Assembly (NCBI GenBank): GCA_000721275.1
Contig: JOFO01000020.1
Location: 1 to 64,000 of the forward strand
From: Microtetraspora glauca
Lineage (GTDB): Bacteria > Actinomycetota > Actinomycetes > Streptomycetales > Streptomycetaceae
Direction: 5' to 3'
Length of the DNA: 64,000 nucleotides
In this document: one piece after another, positions 1 to 7,778 of the stretch
How positions within the stretch are numbered: position 1 is the stretch's first letter
Layout: every line of letters begins with the position of its first letter
The notes under the pieces: generated by a model
Databases searched by the model: none
What the model saw: the letters and a program-made list of their open reading frames with translations, nothing else
Told to the model about the DNA's origin: nothing
Translations under genes and position numbers: made by a program

Positions 1-110
1 GCGATCGCAAGGCGGAGGAGGGAGTCCATGCGGAGCATCGGCGACCGACGACAACGCGGCGAGCGCGCGTGCCAGGCGTCGCGAGCCCGGCATGATCCGA
101 AAGAGACGGC
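1..110. other. window edge, no supportable gene
   Basis: About 110 bases lie between the window edge and the fdhD stop. On the minus strand an ATG at 93 opens a frame that runs off the edge, but there is no ribosome binding site in front of it. On the plus strand an arginine-rich frame ends at 114. Neither can be called a gene from what is visible. Confidence 0.4.
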
Positions 111-953
111 CTAGGGCTCCGCGCCCTCCAGCGCGATCCGGTGCTCGCCCGCGTACACGTTCATGTCCGCCCCGCGCAGGAAGCCGACCAGCGTCAGCCC
201 CGTCTCCGCCGCCAGGTCGACCGCCAGCGACGACGGCGCGGACACCGCGGCGAGCACCGGGATCCCCGCCATCACCGCCTTCTGCGCCAGCTCGAACGAG
301 GCCCGCCCGGACACCAGCAGCACCGCCCGGTCCAGCGGCAGCAGGTCCTCCCGCAGCGCCCGCCCGACCAGCTTGTCGACCGCGTTGTGCCGGCCCACGT
401 CCTCCCGCACGTCCAGCAGCTCGCCGTCCTCCGCGAAGAGCGCCGCCGCGTGCAGGCCGCCCGTCGTGGCGAAGACCTTCTGCGCCGCCCGCAGCCGGTC
501 CGGCAGCCCGGCGAGCAGCGCCGGGGAGACCCGTACCGGGGGAGTGTCGGCGATCGGGAAACGGGCCGTCGTCCGCACCGCGTCCAGGCTCGCCTTGCCG
601 CACAGCCCGCACGACGAGGTCGTGTAGACGTTCCGCTCCAGCGTGATGTCGGGGACGGCGACGCCGGGCGCCAGCTGCACGTCGACCACGTTGTACGTGT
701 TGGTGCCGTCCTCCCTGGCGCCCGCGCAGTACACGATCGACCGGACGTCGGCCGCCGACGCCAGCACCCCCTCGCTCACCAGGAACCCCGCCGCCAGCGC
801 GAAGTCGTCGCCCGGCGTCCGCATCGTGACGGCGATCGGCCGGCCGTTCAGCCGGATCTCCATCGGCTCCTCCGCCACCAGCGTGTCCGGCCGCGCGCTC
901 ACCGCGCCGCCGCGGATCCGCGTGACTCGCCGTCGCTCGGTGACCCGTCCCAT
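111..953 (-). CDS. fdhD: FdhD, formate dehydrogenase accessory sulfurtransferase
   Basis: 280 aa, the usual FdhD length. FdhD transfers sulfur from the IscS cysteine desulfurase to the molybdenum cofactor, which activates formate dehydrogenase. The catalytic CxxC lies at Cys115/Cys118 in the context [10 protein letters not shown]. The C-terminal FdhD segment [17 protein letters not shown] is also present. It is a cytoplasmic protein. It is transcribed divergently from the KAS III gene across a 224-base gap. No formate dehydrogenase gene is visible here, so the partner enzyme must be encoded elsewhere. The family call is secure. Confidence 0.95.
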   Translation of the reverse strand: MGRVTERRRVTRIRGGAVSARPDTLVAEEPMEIRLNGRPIAVTMRTPGDDFALAAGFLVSEGVLASAADVRSIVYCAGAREDGTNTYNVVDVQLAPGVAVPDITLERNVYTTSSCGLCGKASLDAVRTTARFPIADTPPVRVSPALLAGLPDRLRAAQKVFATTGGLHAAALFAEDGELLDVREDVGRHNAVDKLVGRALREDLLPLDRAVLLVSGRASFELAQKAVMAGIPVLAAVSAPSSLAVDLAAETGLTLVGFLRGADMNVYAGEHRIALEGAEP

Positions 954-1177
954 CCGCGCCGCCCTCGTTTCCCTCGCCGTTCCCGCCCGACCCCGACATT
1001 CTCCGTCACCCCGGCACCCCGCACCGCCCGCCCCACCCGGTGTGCCACCTGACCCCTTGTCACGGTCGGACAGGCGACCCGGGGGAATCTTGGTGGTTTA
1101 CGTCACCTGTTACCCATCAGTCGCTGGCAAGACTGGGTGGCTCCTGCCGCAGAACGAACCATCGAGGGGGTCCCGGG

Positions 1178-2122
1178 ATGACGGGCACTCGCATCGCCGC
1201 GCTCGGGCACTACCAGCCCGCCAAGGTGTTGACCAACCACGACCTGGCCGAGCTGGTCGACACCAGCGACGAGTGGATCCTCAGCCGGGTCGGCATCCGC
1301 ACGCGGCACGTCGCCGGCCCGGAGGAACCCGTCGACGAGCTCGCCGCGCACGCCGCCGGCAAGGCGCTCGCCGCGGCCGGCCTCACGGCCGCCGACATCG
1401 ACTACGTCGTCGTCGCCACCTCCACCGCGATCGACCGCTCGCCCAACACCGCCGCCCGGGTCGCCGCCCGCCTCGGCATGGGCGCCCCCGCCACCCTCGA
1501 CCTCAACGTCGTCTGCGCCGGCTTCACCCACGCCCTCGCCACCGCCGACCACGCGGTCCGCGCCGGGGCCGCCCGCCGCGCCCTCGTCATCGGCGCCGAC
1601 AAGATGACCGAGATCACCGACTGGACCGACCGCACCACCTGCGTCCTCACCGGCGACGGCGCCGGCGCCGCGATCGTCGAGGCCACCGAGACCGACACCG
1701 GCGCCATCGGCCCGGTCCTGTGGGGCTCCGTCCCCGAGATGGGCCACGCCGTCCGCATCGAAGGCACCCCGCCCCGCTTCGCCCAGGAGGGCCAGAGCGT
1801 CTACCGCTGGGCCACCCAGAAGCTCCCCGCCCTCGCCCGCGAGACCTGCGCCCGCTCCGGCATCGCCCCCGAGGACCTGGCCGGCGTCGTCCTCCACCAG
1901 GCCAACCTGCGGATCATCGAACCGCTCGCCGCGAAGATCGGCGCCGTCAACGCCGTCGTCGCCCGCGACGTCGTCGACTCCGGCAACACCTCCGCCGCCT
2001 CCGTCCCCCTCGCCCTCGCCAAGCTCGTCGAGCGCGGCGAGCTGCCGTCCGGCGCCCCCGTCCTCCTCTTCGGCTTCGGCGGCAACCTCTCGTACGCCGG
2101 CCAGGTCGTCCGGGTGCCCTGA
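1178..2122 (+). CDS. beta-ketoacyl-ACP synthase III (FabH-like)
   Basis: 314 aa thiolase-fold enzyme that would condense an acyl-CoA starter with malonyl-ACP. The KAS III catalytic triad is intact: Cys113 (VVCAGF), His240 (VLHQAN) and Asn270 (DSGNTS). The ATG at 1178 is chosen over upstream frame extensions because a GAGGGGG ribosome binding site sits at 1164-1170 and the FabH-like sequence starts immediately after it. The gene stands alone, without fabD, acpP or fabF, so it is probably a paralogue of the housekeeping FabH. Such paralogues prime special fatty acids or polyketides, but the substrate cannot be read from sequence. Confidence 0.88.
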   Translation: MTGTRIAALGHYQPAKVLTNHDLAELVDTSDEWILSRVGIRTRHVAGPEEPVDELAAHAAGKALAAAGLTAADIDYVVVATSTAIDRSPNTAARVAARLGMGAPATLDLNVVCAGFTHALATADHAVRAGAARRALVIGADKMTEITDWTDRTTCVLTGDGAGAAIVEATETDTGAIGPVLWGSVPEMGHAVRIEGTPPRFAQEGQSVYRWATQKLPALARETCARSGIAPEDLAGVVLHQANLRIIEPLAAKIGAVNAVVARDVVDSGNTSAASVPLALAKLVERGELPSGAPVLLFGFGGNLSYAGQVVRVP

Positions 2123-2289
2123 ACGCACCCCCGCGTGCCCCGGACGGCGCAGCGCGCGCGGGGACCGGTGGCGGCGCCCCCGCGCCGCCCCTAGCTTCGA
2201 TCGCGGCGGGGGTCCCGGACGCCGGCCGGCCCCGGACCCGGACGCGGAGCGGCTCCGCGCCCGTGCCCCCGCCGCGACCGGAGGACCGC

Positions 2290-2856
2290 ATGCGCGCGAT
2301 ACGTACCGCTTCCGCCGCCCTGCTGCTCACCGCGGCCACGGCCCTGTCCGCGCCCACGGCCTCCGCCGGTGACGGGACGACCCCGGACGTCACCTCCTTC
2401 GGCTTCTCCGTCACCCCGCGCACCGTCGCCCCCGGCGGCACCGTCACCCTGACCGCGGACGGCTGCGAGGTCCCGTCCGTCACCGTCACCTCGGGGATCT
2501 TCGACACCGTCACCCTCACCGAGGGCCGCCCCGGCACCGCCACCGTCGACGTCGACGCGAAGGCCGGCGCCGCGTACGAGATCGCCTTCGACTGCAAGGG
2601 CGAGCGCGGCACCGCCACCCTGACCGTCGCCCACGGCACCACCCCGCCGGCCCCGGTCACCCCGGCCGACCCGTCCGTCCCGCCGCCCGCCCCGCGCAAA
2701 GGCGTCAAGGCCGGCTTCGGCGGCTCCACCGGCTCCACCGGCTCCGACGCGCTCGGCGCGGCCGCACTGGCCGCCGGCACCGCCCTCATCGCCGGGGCCC
2801 TGGGCGCCGCCGTCGTCCTCACCCGCCGCCGCGGCCGGACCGGCGACCGCCCCTGA
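2290..2856 (+). CDS. secreted membrane-anchored protein paired with a sortase
   Basis: 188 aa. A cleavable signal peptide (about residues 1-28, ending ...TASAG) is followed by an Ig-like beta-rich region with two cysteines (DGCEVP and FDCKGE) that could form a disulfide. A proline-rich spacer, a Gly/Ser/Thr stretch, one transmembrane helix (about 155-178) and an Arg-rich cytoplasmic tail complete it. The tail has the shape of a sorting signal, but I see no LPxTG-like motif. GGAGG at 2280-2284 supports the ATG at 2290. Its position just before a class F sortase suggests a functional pair. The specific role is unknown. Confidence 0.75.
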   Translation: MRAIRTASAALLLTAATALSAPTASAGDGTTPDVTSFGFSVTPRTVAPGGTVTLTADGCEVPSVTVTSGIFDTVTLTEGRPGTATVDVDAKAGAAYEIAFDCKGERGTATLTVAHGTTPPAPVTPADPSVPPPAPRKGVKAGFGGSTGSTGSDALGAAALAAGTALIAGALGAAVVLTRRRGRTGDRP

Positions 2857-2861
2857 GACGG

Positions 2862-2900
2862 CCCCTCCGCCCCGGTGTGACGAGGTCCGGGGCGGAGGGG
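2862..2900 (+). terminator. stem-loop between substrate-like gene and sortase
   Basis: Perfect 14-bp inverted repeat: arms 2862-2875 and 2887-2900, with an 11-base loop. It begins 5 bases after the stop of the secreted protein and ends 37 bases before the sortase start. It probably acts as a terminator or attenuator that lowers sortase expression relative to the upstream gene. Confidence 0.7.
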
Positions 2901-2937
2901 CGACCAGCACCGCACCCCAGCCGAGGAGGCCGAGCCC

Positions 2938-3573
2938 GTGGAGAGCGCGTACGGCCGCCGCGGCGCCTGGGGCGTCGTCGCGGTCCTCCTCCTCGCCGGT
3001 GTCCACCTCGTCCGCGGCGGTACGGAACAGCTCACCGCCGCCGGCCCGCCCCGGCCCCTCGTGGCGGACGCCCCGGCGGCCCCCGCGCCGCCCCCGCCCC
3101 CGGCCCGCCCGGGCCTCCCGGCCGCCGCCCCGCTCGCCGTCACGATCCCCGCGCTCGGCGTGGACGCCCCGCTCACCGGCGTCGGCCTGGACGCCGACGG
3201 CTGGATCGAGGCCCCGCCGCCCGAGCACCCCGGCCGGGCCGGCTGGTACACCGGCGCCGTCACCCCCGGCGAACCCGGCACCGCCGTCGTCGTCGGCCAC
3301 GTCGACACCCCCACAGGCCCGGCCGTCTTCCACGCCCTGGGCTCCCTCACCCGCGGCCGGACGGTCGAGATCCGCCGGGCCGACGGCCGGACCGCCGTCT
3401 TCACCGTCCACGGCGTCGAACTGGTCCCGAAGGACGGCTTCCCCGCCGACCGCGTCTACGCCTCCACCGGCACCCCCGAACTCCGCGTGATCACCTGCGG
3501 CGGTCCCTACACCCGCGCCGCCGGCTACACCGGCAACGTCGTCGTCTCCGCCCGCCTCACCGCCGTCCGCTGA
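2938..3573 (+). CDS. class F sortase
   Basis: 211 aa transpeptidase anchored by an N-terminal transmembrane helix (about 10-26), followed by a Pro/Ala-rich linker and the sortase beta-barrel. The catalytic set is visible: His121 (VVGHVDT), Cys187 (VITCGG) and Arg193. A GTG start at 2938 is preceded by GAGGAGG at 2923-2929. Class F sortases are typical of Actinobacteria and join surface proteins to the cell wall or process them. The adjacent secreted protein is the obvious candidate client. Substrate specificity is inferred only from location. Confidence 0.88.
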   Translation: MESAYGRRGAWGVVAVLLLAGVHLVRGGTEQLTAAGPPRPLVADAPAAPAPPPPPARPGLPAAAPLAVTIPALGVDAPLTGVGLDADGWIEAPPPEHPGRAGWYTGAVTPGEPGTAVVVGHVDTPTGPAVFHALGSLTRGRTVEIRRADGRTAVFTVHGVELVPKDGFPADRVYASTGTPELRVITCGGPYTRAAGYTGNVVVSARLTAVR

Positions 3574-3593
3574 CCTGACGTATTCCGGTCAGG
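3574..3593 (+). terminator. small hairpin at sortase stop
   Basis: CCTGAC at 3574-3579 and GTCAGG at 3588-3593 form a 6-bp stem with an 8-base loop directly after the sortase stop codon. It is a weak terminator on its own. A much longer stem follows at 3691. Confidence 0.4.
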
Positions 3594-3690
3594 GACTGGC
3601 CTGGACCAACGCCCCGGGGAGAAGGTGGGACCCGGAGCGGGCGTCGGGGGGCGCCAGGCTCCAGGCCGCCGAGGCGGCATCCCCGGGGAT

Positions 3691-3749
3691 GGGCGGTCCC
3701 CGTGCGCCCGGGTCGCGGCCCGGGGTCCACCCGGCGCACGGGACCGCCC
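3691..3749 (+). terminator. long GC-rich hairpin
   Basis: Arms 3691-3708 and 3733-3749 pair over 17 bp with one bulged C, around a 24-base loop. It lies between the sortase gene and the tRNA-Leu promoter and could terminate sortase transcription. The sequence from 3594 to 3788 holds no other convincing feature. Confidence 0.5.
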
Positions 3750-3788
3750 CCTCCCACCCACCCCACGACTGACCACGGAAAACGCCGG

Positions 3789-3817
3789 TGAAAGCGCCCG
3801 CGAACCCCTGGTAGAGT
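3789..3817 (+). promoter_or_regulatory. promoter of the tRNA-Leu remnant
   Basis: TGAAAG at 3789-3794 and TAGAGT at 3812-3817 are separated by 17 bases, a reasonable vegetative promoter. It points toward the tRNA sequence starting at 3864, so the truncated tRNA may still be transcribed. Confidence 0.5.
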
Positions 3818-3863
3818 TATCCATGTCGCCGCGGGGAACACCCCGCGAGCCGACAGACACCTT

Positions 3864-3923
3864 GTCCGGGTGGCGGAATGGCAGACGCGCTAGCTTGAGG
3901 TGCTAGTGCCCTTTATCGGGCGT
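3864..3923 (+). pseudogene. tRNA-Leu(GAG), truncated at the T arm
   Basis: The 5' acceptor strand GTCCGGG, the D arm, a 5-bp anticodon stem (CTAGC/GCTAG) with a 7-base loop containing GAG, and the class II variable arm (GCCC/GGGC) are all intact. After GGGCGT at 3918-3923 the T arm and the 3' acceptor strand are missing: no GTTCAA-type T loop and no strand complementary to the 5' acceptor at the right distance. It therefore cannot fold into a mature tRNA. CUC is a heavily used leucine codon here, so an intact copy must exist elsewhere. An assembly error is possible but would be unusual. Confidence 0.75.
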
Positions 3924-3971
3924 CCGTGCCTACGCTGGGAGGATCCCTCTCGGGGAGCGGGGAGGCGTGCC

Positions 3972-4646
3972 ATGCGCGACGCGAACGGGTCCGGCTCCGG
4001 CACACCCCCGTCCGGGCCGCCGCCCGGACCCCTCACCGGATCCACCGCCCGGCCGCCGCGCCGCCGCGGGTGGCTGCCCGCCCTGATCGGGGTGCTCGTC
4101 CTCGCCGTCGGCGTCGCCGGCCTGCTCGCCGGCACCGGCGCGTTCCGGGGCGGCGACGGCGGGGAGACCCCCGCGCCGCCCGCCCCCTCGTCGGCGGCCG
4201 GGACCACCACCGCCTCCGGCACCCCGCCGCCGGGTACGAGCCCGGCCGCCGGACTGCTGCCCTTCGGCCGGACCCACCGCTTCCCCTACGGGGTCGAGGT
4301 GACGGTCTCCGCCCCCGAGCGGTTCACCCCGGCGGACACCTCGGCCGGGCACAAGGACGGGAACATCGCGGTGAAGGTCGAGGTGACCGTCCGTAACGGC
4401 TCCGGGGAACGGCTCGACCTCGTCACGGTGGTGGTGCGGGGCCGGGACGGCGACGGGCGCGAGGCGGTCCGCGTGTTCGACGCCGGGCAGAACGTCATGG
4501 CGCTCTCCGGCGGCCTGCTCCCCGGGCGGAAGGCCGTCGCCGACCACGGCTTCGACCTGCCGCCCGCCGCGGCCGACCCGTTCGAGGTCGAGGTGAACGT
4601 CGGCTTCGACGGCGACTCCGCCTTCTGGGGCGGCGCGGTGCCGTGA
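3972..4646 (+). CDS. membrane-anchored DUF4352-like protein
   Basis: 224 aa. A Gly/Pro/Ser-rich cytoplasmic head is followed by one transmembrane helix (about residues 35-55), a Pro/Ala/Ser/Thr-rich extracytoplasmic linker and a beta-sandwich region ending in FDGDSAFWGGAVP. The C-terminal half resembles the telokin-like DUF4352 domain found in actinobacterial surface lipoproteins, but I am not certain of that. GGGGAGG at 3959-3965 supports the ATG at 3972. The start lies only 49 bases after the broken tRNA. Function is unknown. Confidence 0.75.
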   Translation: MRDANGSGSGTPPSGPPPGPLTGSTARPPRRRGWLPALIGVLVLAVGVAGLLAGTGAFRGGDGGETPAPPAPSSAAGTTTASGTPPPGTSPAAGLLPFGRTHRFPYGVEVTVSAPERFTPADTSAGHKDGNIAVKVEVTVRNGSGERLDLVTVVVRGRDGDGREAVRVFDAGQNVMALSGGLLPGRKAVADHGFDLPPAAADPFEVEVNVGFDGDSAFWGGAVP

Positions 4647-4652
4647 CCGCGC

Positions 4653-5363
4653 TCAGTCCTTCCGCGCCACCACCAGCCGGCAGTGGGGGCTGCCGTCCGG
4701 GCGGTGGCCGAAGGGGGCGAGGGGCTGGTGGGTGACGGTGAAGCCGGACTCCTCCAGGCGGGCGCGGACGTCCGGGAGGCGGAAGGTGCGGTAGTACATG
4801 ACGAAGCGGGGGCGCCAGACGGCGTTGCGGACGCGCATCGCCGCGTCGAAGGCCCACAGGGTCCAGTAGGCGCGGGAGCCGACCGGCGGCGGGGCCGGGA
4901 GGGGGAAGGCGAAGGTGCCGCCGGGGCGGAGGGAGGCGTGCACCTGGGCGAAGAGGGTGCGCTGGGCGTCGGGGAGGAAGTGGCCGAAGGCGCCGAAGCT
5001 GACCGCCAGGTCGAAGGCGGGGGCGAAGGGCAGGGCCAGGGCGTCGGCGCGGACCAGGGTCGCCGCGGGGTGCCGGCGCCGGGCCTCGGCCAGCATGTTC
5101 GTACTGAAGTCGACTCCGGCGACGCGGCCCGCGCAGACCGAGCGGAGCACGCGGAGCCCGGCACCGGTGCCGCAGCACACGTCCAGGCCGGACGTGAACG
5201 GGCCCAGCTCCGCCAGGGCGTCGGCCACCGCCGTGAGGACGCGGTCCGGGGTGCGGAAGGGCGTGGCGTCGAAGGCGGGCGCCAGGAGGTCGTAGCCGTG
5301 CTCGACCGAGGAGAGCGCCTGCCGGGTCAGTTCGCGGAGGGTCGGGCCCTGCGGGGTGAACAT
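4653..5363 (-). CDS. class I SAM-dependent methyltransferase
   Basis: 236 aa. SAM-binding motif I reads LDVCCGTGAG near residue 60, motif II ends in VDFS, and the acidic residue after motif III lies in RADAL. The region SFGAFGHFLPDAQRTLFAQVHASLRPGG matches methyltransferase motifs IV-VI. The fold is that of Methyltransf_11/25 enzymes. The substrate cannot be inferred, and the neighbours give no clue. It is convergent with the preceding DUF4352-like gene, separated by only 6 bases. Confidence 0.85.
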   Translation of the reverse strand: MFTPQGPTLRELTRQALSSVEHGYDLLAPAFDATPFRTPDRVLTAVADALAELGPFTSGLDVCCGTGAGLRVLRSVCAGRVAGVDFSTNMLAEARRRHPAATLVRADALALPFAPAFDLAVSFGAFGHFLPDAQRTLFAQVHASLRPGGTFAFPLPAPPPVGSRAYWTLWAFDAAMRVRNAVWRPRFVMYYRTFRLPDVRARLEESGFTVTHQPLAPFGHRPDGSPHCRLVVARKD

Positions 5364-5397
5364 GGCACCGACTCTACGCAGCCGGGGCGCCCCGCGG

Positions 5398-5838
5398 TCA
5401 CAGCGCGCTGCGCACCTGCGGCGCCGGCCAGGCCGGGGCGATGCCGGTGAGCTGGCAGACCAGCAGGTAGAGCGGGATCGGCGGGCTGTAGGGCGAGGTG
5501 CCGTCCGGGTGGTGGATCAGGCGGGGGCCGCGGTCGGGGATCTCGGCGCCGGGCGCGTAACAGGAGGGCATCGGCCAGACCAGGTCGAGGTCGGAGCCGG
5601 CCGGGACGAGCCACCACCACCAGTCGGTGTCGGCGTACACGCAGCCCTTGGCGGGCAGCCGGGAGAGGATCTTGAAGCCGAAGCGGGCGGGGACGCCGAC
5701 GGCGTCGCACCCGAGGCCGGTGGTGAGCCCGGTGGGGACGGCGAGGCGGGTGGCGGCGACGGCGGGGCCGTGACCGGGGCCCTGCTCGGGGGAGCGGCGG
5801 GCGCGGGGGGCGAGGAGGGTCGCCATCGACTTCAGCAT
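5398..5838 (-). CDS. hypothetical protein linked to the HATPase/XRE module
   Basis: 146 aa of unknown function. It is rich in Pro and Trp, with a WWWW run near the middle, and has no signal peptide or transmembrane helix. The ATG at 5838 overlaps the 3' end of the upstream HATPase gene (stop at 5832), so the two are probably translated together. From this linkage it is likely an accessory part of the regulatory locus. I recognise no catalytic motif. Confidence 0.7.
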   Translation of the reverse strand: MLKSMATLLAPRARRSPEQGPGHGPAVAATRLAVPTGLTTGLGCDAVGVPARFGFKILSRLPAKGCVYADTDWWWWLVPAGSDLDLVWPMPSCYAPGAEIPDRGPRLIHHPDGTSPYSPPIPLYLLVCQLTGIAPAWPAPQVRSAL

Positions 5839-6371
5839 GGCTCCCCCAGGGCGAGCGGAAGCTCCGCCCAGACGATCTGGGCCGTGCCGTGGCCGGTGCG
5901 CTCGGCACCCCAGGCCGCGCACAGCGCGTCGACGATGAGCAGGCCCCGGCCGCGTTCGTCCGCGCCGCAGTCGCGTATCCGGGGGCCGGCCGGACCGCCC
6001 TCGTCCCGTACGGCGACGCGGAGGGCTTCGGCGCCCTCGCGGACCTCGCAGACGATCCGGCTGCTGGCGGTGTGCAGCACCGCGTTGGTGACCAGTTCCG
6101 AGACGACCAGGGCGGCCGTGTCGCGTATCTCGGCTCCGCAGCCCCAGAGGGCCAGCCGTTCCTCGGTGAGGTGGCGGGCGCGGCTCACGGACTCGGTGCG
6201 GGCGGGCAGCTCGAAGGCCATGCGGCGGAGGGGGGCGCGGTGGAGCGGGTCCCGGTGGTGCGGCTCGCGGTACCGGGTGTCGTGGGAGGCGGGATCGTGG
6301 CGGGTCTGCGGGCGCTGGGCCATGACTCGGGGGCTCATGAGACCTGAGGGCTGCGCGTTACCAGAGGCCAC
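5832..6371 (-). CDS. RsbW/SpoIIAB-type HATPase (anti-sigma-like kinase)
   Basis: 179 aa. The N box SELVTNAVLH and the G1/G2 boxes RDEGGP and ERGRGLLIVDAL are canonical for small ATP-binding GHKL proteins related to anti-sigma factors. The GTG at 6371 is preferred because GAGGAA sits just upstream on the mRNA. ATGs at 6338 and 6323 are possible but lack a good ribosome binding site. It diverges from the XRE gene across a palindromic operator at 6502-6526. In Streptomyces such HATPase genes sit beside WhiJ/AbaA-like regulator pairs that affect development and antibiotic production. Confidence 0.85.
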   Translation of the reverse strand: MASGNAQPSGLMSPRVMAQRPQTRHDPASHDTRYREPHHRDPLHRAPLRRMAFELPARTESVSRARHLTEERLALWGCGAEIRDTAALVVSELVTNAVLHTASSRIVCEVREGAEALRVAVRDEGGPAGPRIRDCGADERGRGLLIVDALCAAWGAERTGHGTAQIVWAELPLALGEPC

Positions 6372-6501
6372 GACCGGTTCCTCACAACAGTGGGCAGGGC
6401 TGCCGTACGTCGCTGTCGCCGGGGCCCGGGGGAGGCGCACCGGCGGCAGCCTGTACTGGTTCACCGGAACACTGTCCTCCTGACTCGGACACTTGGCAAG
6501 T

Positions 6502-6526
6502 GGCACTCTGAAAATTGCAGAGTGCC
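6502..6526. promoter_or_regulatory. perfect palindrome in the divergent promoter region
   Basis: GGCACTCTG (6502-6510) and CAGAGTGCC (6518-6526) form a perfect 9-bp inverted repeat with a 7-base spacer. It lies midway between the HATPase and XRE starts. It is the natural candidate operator for the XRE regulator and would control both directions. A shorter ACTTggcAAGT repeat lies just upstream at 6491-6500. Confidence 0.7.
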
Positions 6527-6589
6527 GTGTTCTCTCTGGCGCGGTCTCGTGGCACACTCATCGAAACAGCGCGTCGGGGAGGTCTGAGA

Positions 6590-7465
6590 GTGAGCGAGCC
6601 GCGGTCCGCCCCCACGGTGGGGCAGGTCGTCCTCGGCCGGCGTCTGCAGGATCTGCGCGAGCGCGCGGGCCTCAAGCGCGAGGAGGCCGCCAAGGTCCTC
6701 CACGTCGCCCCGGCCACGATCCGCCGCATGGAGACCGCCGAGGTCGCGCTGAAGATCCCGTACGTCCAGCTGCTGCTGAAGGCGTACGGGGTCGTCGACG
6801 CCGAGGCGGAGGCGTTCGTCGCCCTCGCCGAGGAGGCCAACCTGCCCGGCTGGTGGCAGCGGTTCCACGACGTGCTGCCCGGCTGGTTCTCCATGTACGT
6901 CAGCCTGGAGGGGGCCGCGAGCCTCATCCGGTCCTACGAGCCCCAGTTCGTGCCCGGTCTCTTCCAGACCGAGGCGTACGCCCGCGCCATCCTGCGCAGC
7001 GGAGCGGTCGGCGGCGGCGGTGACGCCGCGCGCGAGGAGGACATCGAGCGCCATGTGGCCCTGCGGATGGAGCGTCAGTCCCTGCTGACCCGGGAGGACG
7101 CCCCGAAGTTCTGGGTGATCATGGACGAGACGGTGTTCCGCCGGCCGGTCGGCGACGGGCCCGAGGTGATGCGCGACCAGCTCGACCGGCTGCTCGAAGC
7201 GTCCGAGCAGCCGAACGTCACCCTGCAGATCGCGGAGTTCGCGTCCGGCCACCACCCCGGCACGTACGGTCCCTTCGTCCTCTTCCGCTTCGCCATGCCC
7301 GAACTCCCGGACATGGTCTACAGCGAGTACCTGACCGGCGCCGTCTACCTCGACGCGCGCCCCGAGGTGGCGTCCCACCTGGAGGTCATGGACCGGATGG
7401 CGGCGCAGGCCGCGACTGCACAACGCACGAAGGAGATCCTCCGGGATCTCCGCAAGGAGCTGTGA
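6590..7465 (+). CDS. XRE-family regulator with DUF5753 (WhiJ-like)
   Basis: 291 aa. The N-terminal helix-turn-helix (about residues 8-65, with EEAAKVLHVAPATIRRME) is followed by the DUF5753 sensor-like domain, recognisable by YEPQFVPGLFQTEAYAR and the C-terminal VYLDARPEV region. GTG at 6590 is chosen because GGGGAGG lies at 6577-6583. It forms a two-gene unit with the DUF397 gene, whose ATG follows the stop codon with no gap. WhiJ-like regulators act with DUF397 partners to repress developmental genes. The target here is probably the palindrome at 6502. Confidence 0.9.
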   Translation: MSEPRSAPTVGQVVLGRRLQDLRERAGLKREEAAKVLHVAPATIRRMETAEVALKIPYVQLLLKAYGVVDAEAEAFVALAEEANLPGWWQRFHDVLPGWFSMYVSLEGAASLIRSYEPQFVPGLFQTEAYARAILRSGAVGGGGDAAREEDIERHVALRMERQSLLTREDAPKFWVIMDETVFRRPVGDGPEVMRDQLDRLLEASEQPNVTLQIAEFASGHHPGTYGPFVLFRFAMPELPDMVYSEYLTGAVYLDARPEVASHLEVMDRMAAQAATAQRTKEILRDLRKEL

Positions 7466-7702
7466 ATGGATCGCATATACAACGGCATGCCCGCCGCGGA
7501 GCTCGGTGCCGAGGGATGGCACAAGCCCTGGAGCGGCGGGAACGGGGGCAACTGCGTGGAGGCCATGAAGCTGGCCGACGGCAGGGTCGCCGTGCGACAG
7601 TCCGCAGACCCTGAAGGACCGGCGCTCATCTACACCCACGGCGAGATCGCCGCGTTCATCGCGGGGGCCAAATCCGGCCAGGCTGACTTCCTGCTCACCT
7701 GA
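7466..7702 (+). CDS. DUF397 protein (BldB/WhiJ-partner family)
   Basis: 78 aa. The DUF397 core is visible in WSGGNGGNCVEAMKLADGRVAVRQSADPEG, here split by description only, and in the final FIAGAKSGQADFLL. These small proteins partner XRE/DUF5753 regulators and modulate their DNA binding. The ATG directly abuts the TGA of the XRE gene, indicating translational coupling. Confidence 0.9.
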   Translation: MDRIYNGMPAAELGAEGWHKPWSGGNGGNCVEAMKLADGRVAVRQSADPEGPALIYTHGEIAAFIAGAKSGQADFLLT

Positions 7703-7778
7703 CCCTTCCGCACCGCCCCTACCGTCACGTAACTCTTGTAGCAGCGCCACCCGTTCGTCCCGACCAGGAGAGCCGACG

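Noticed and set aside
1..93. Possible gene start at the window edge on the minus strand
   Set aside because: No ribosome binding site and too little sequence to judge.
3924..4100. Search for the missing tRNA-Leu 3' half downstream
   Set aside because: A CCCGGAC near 4024 could pair with the acceptor strand, but there is no T loop next to it, and it lies inside the coding sequence of the DUF4352-like gene.
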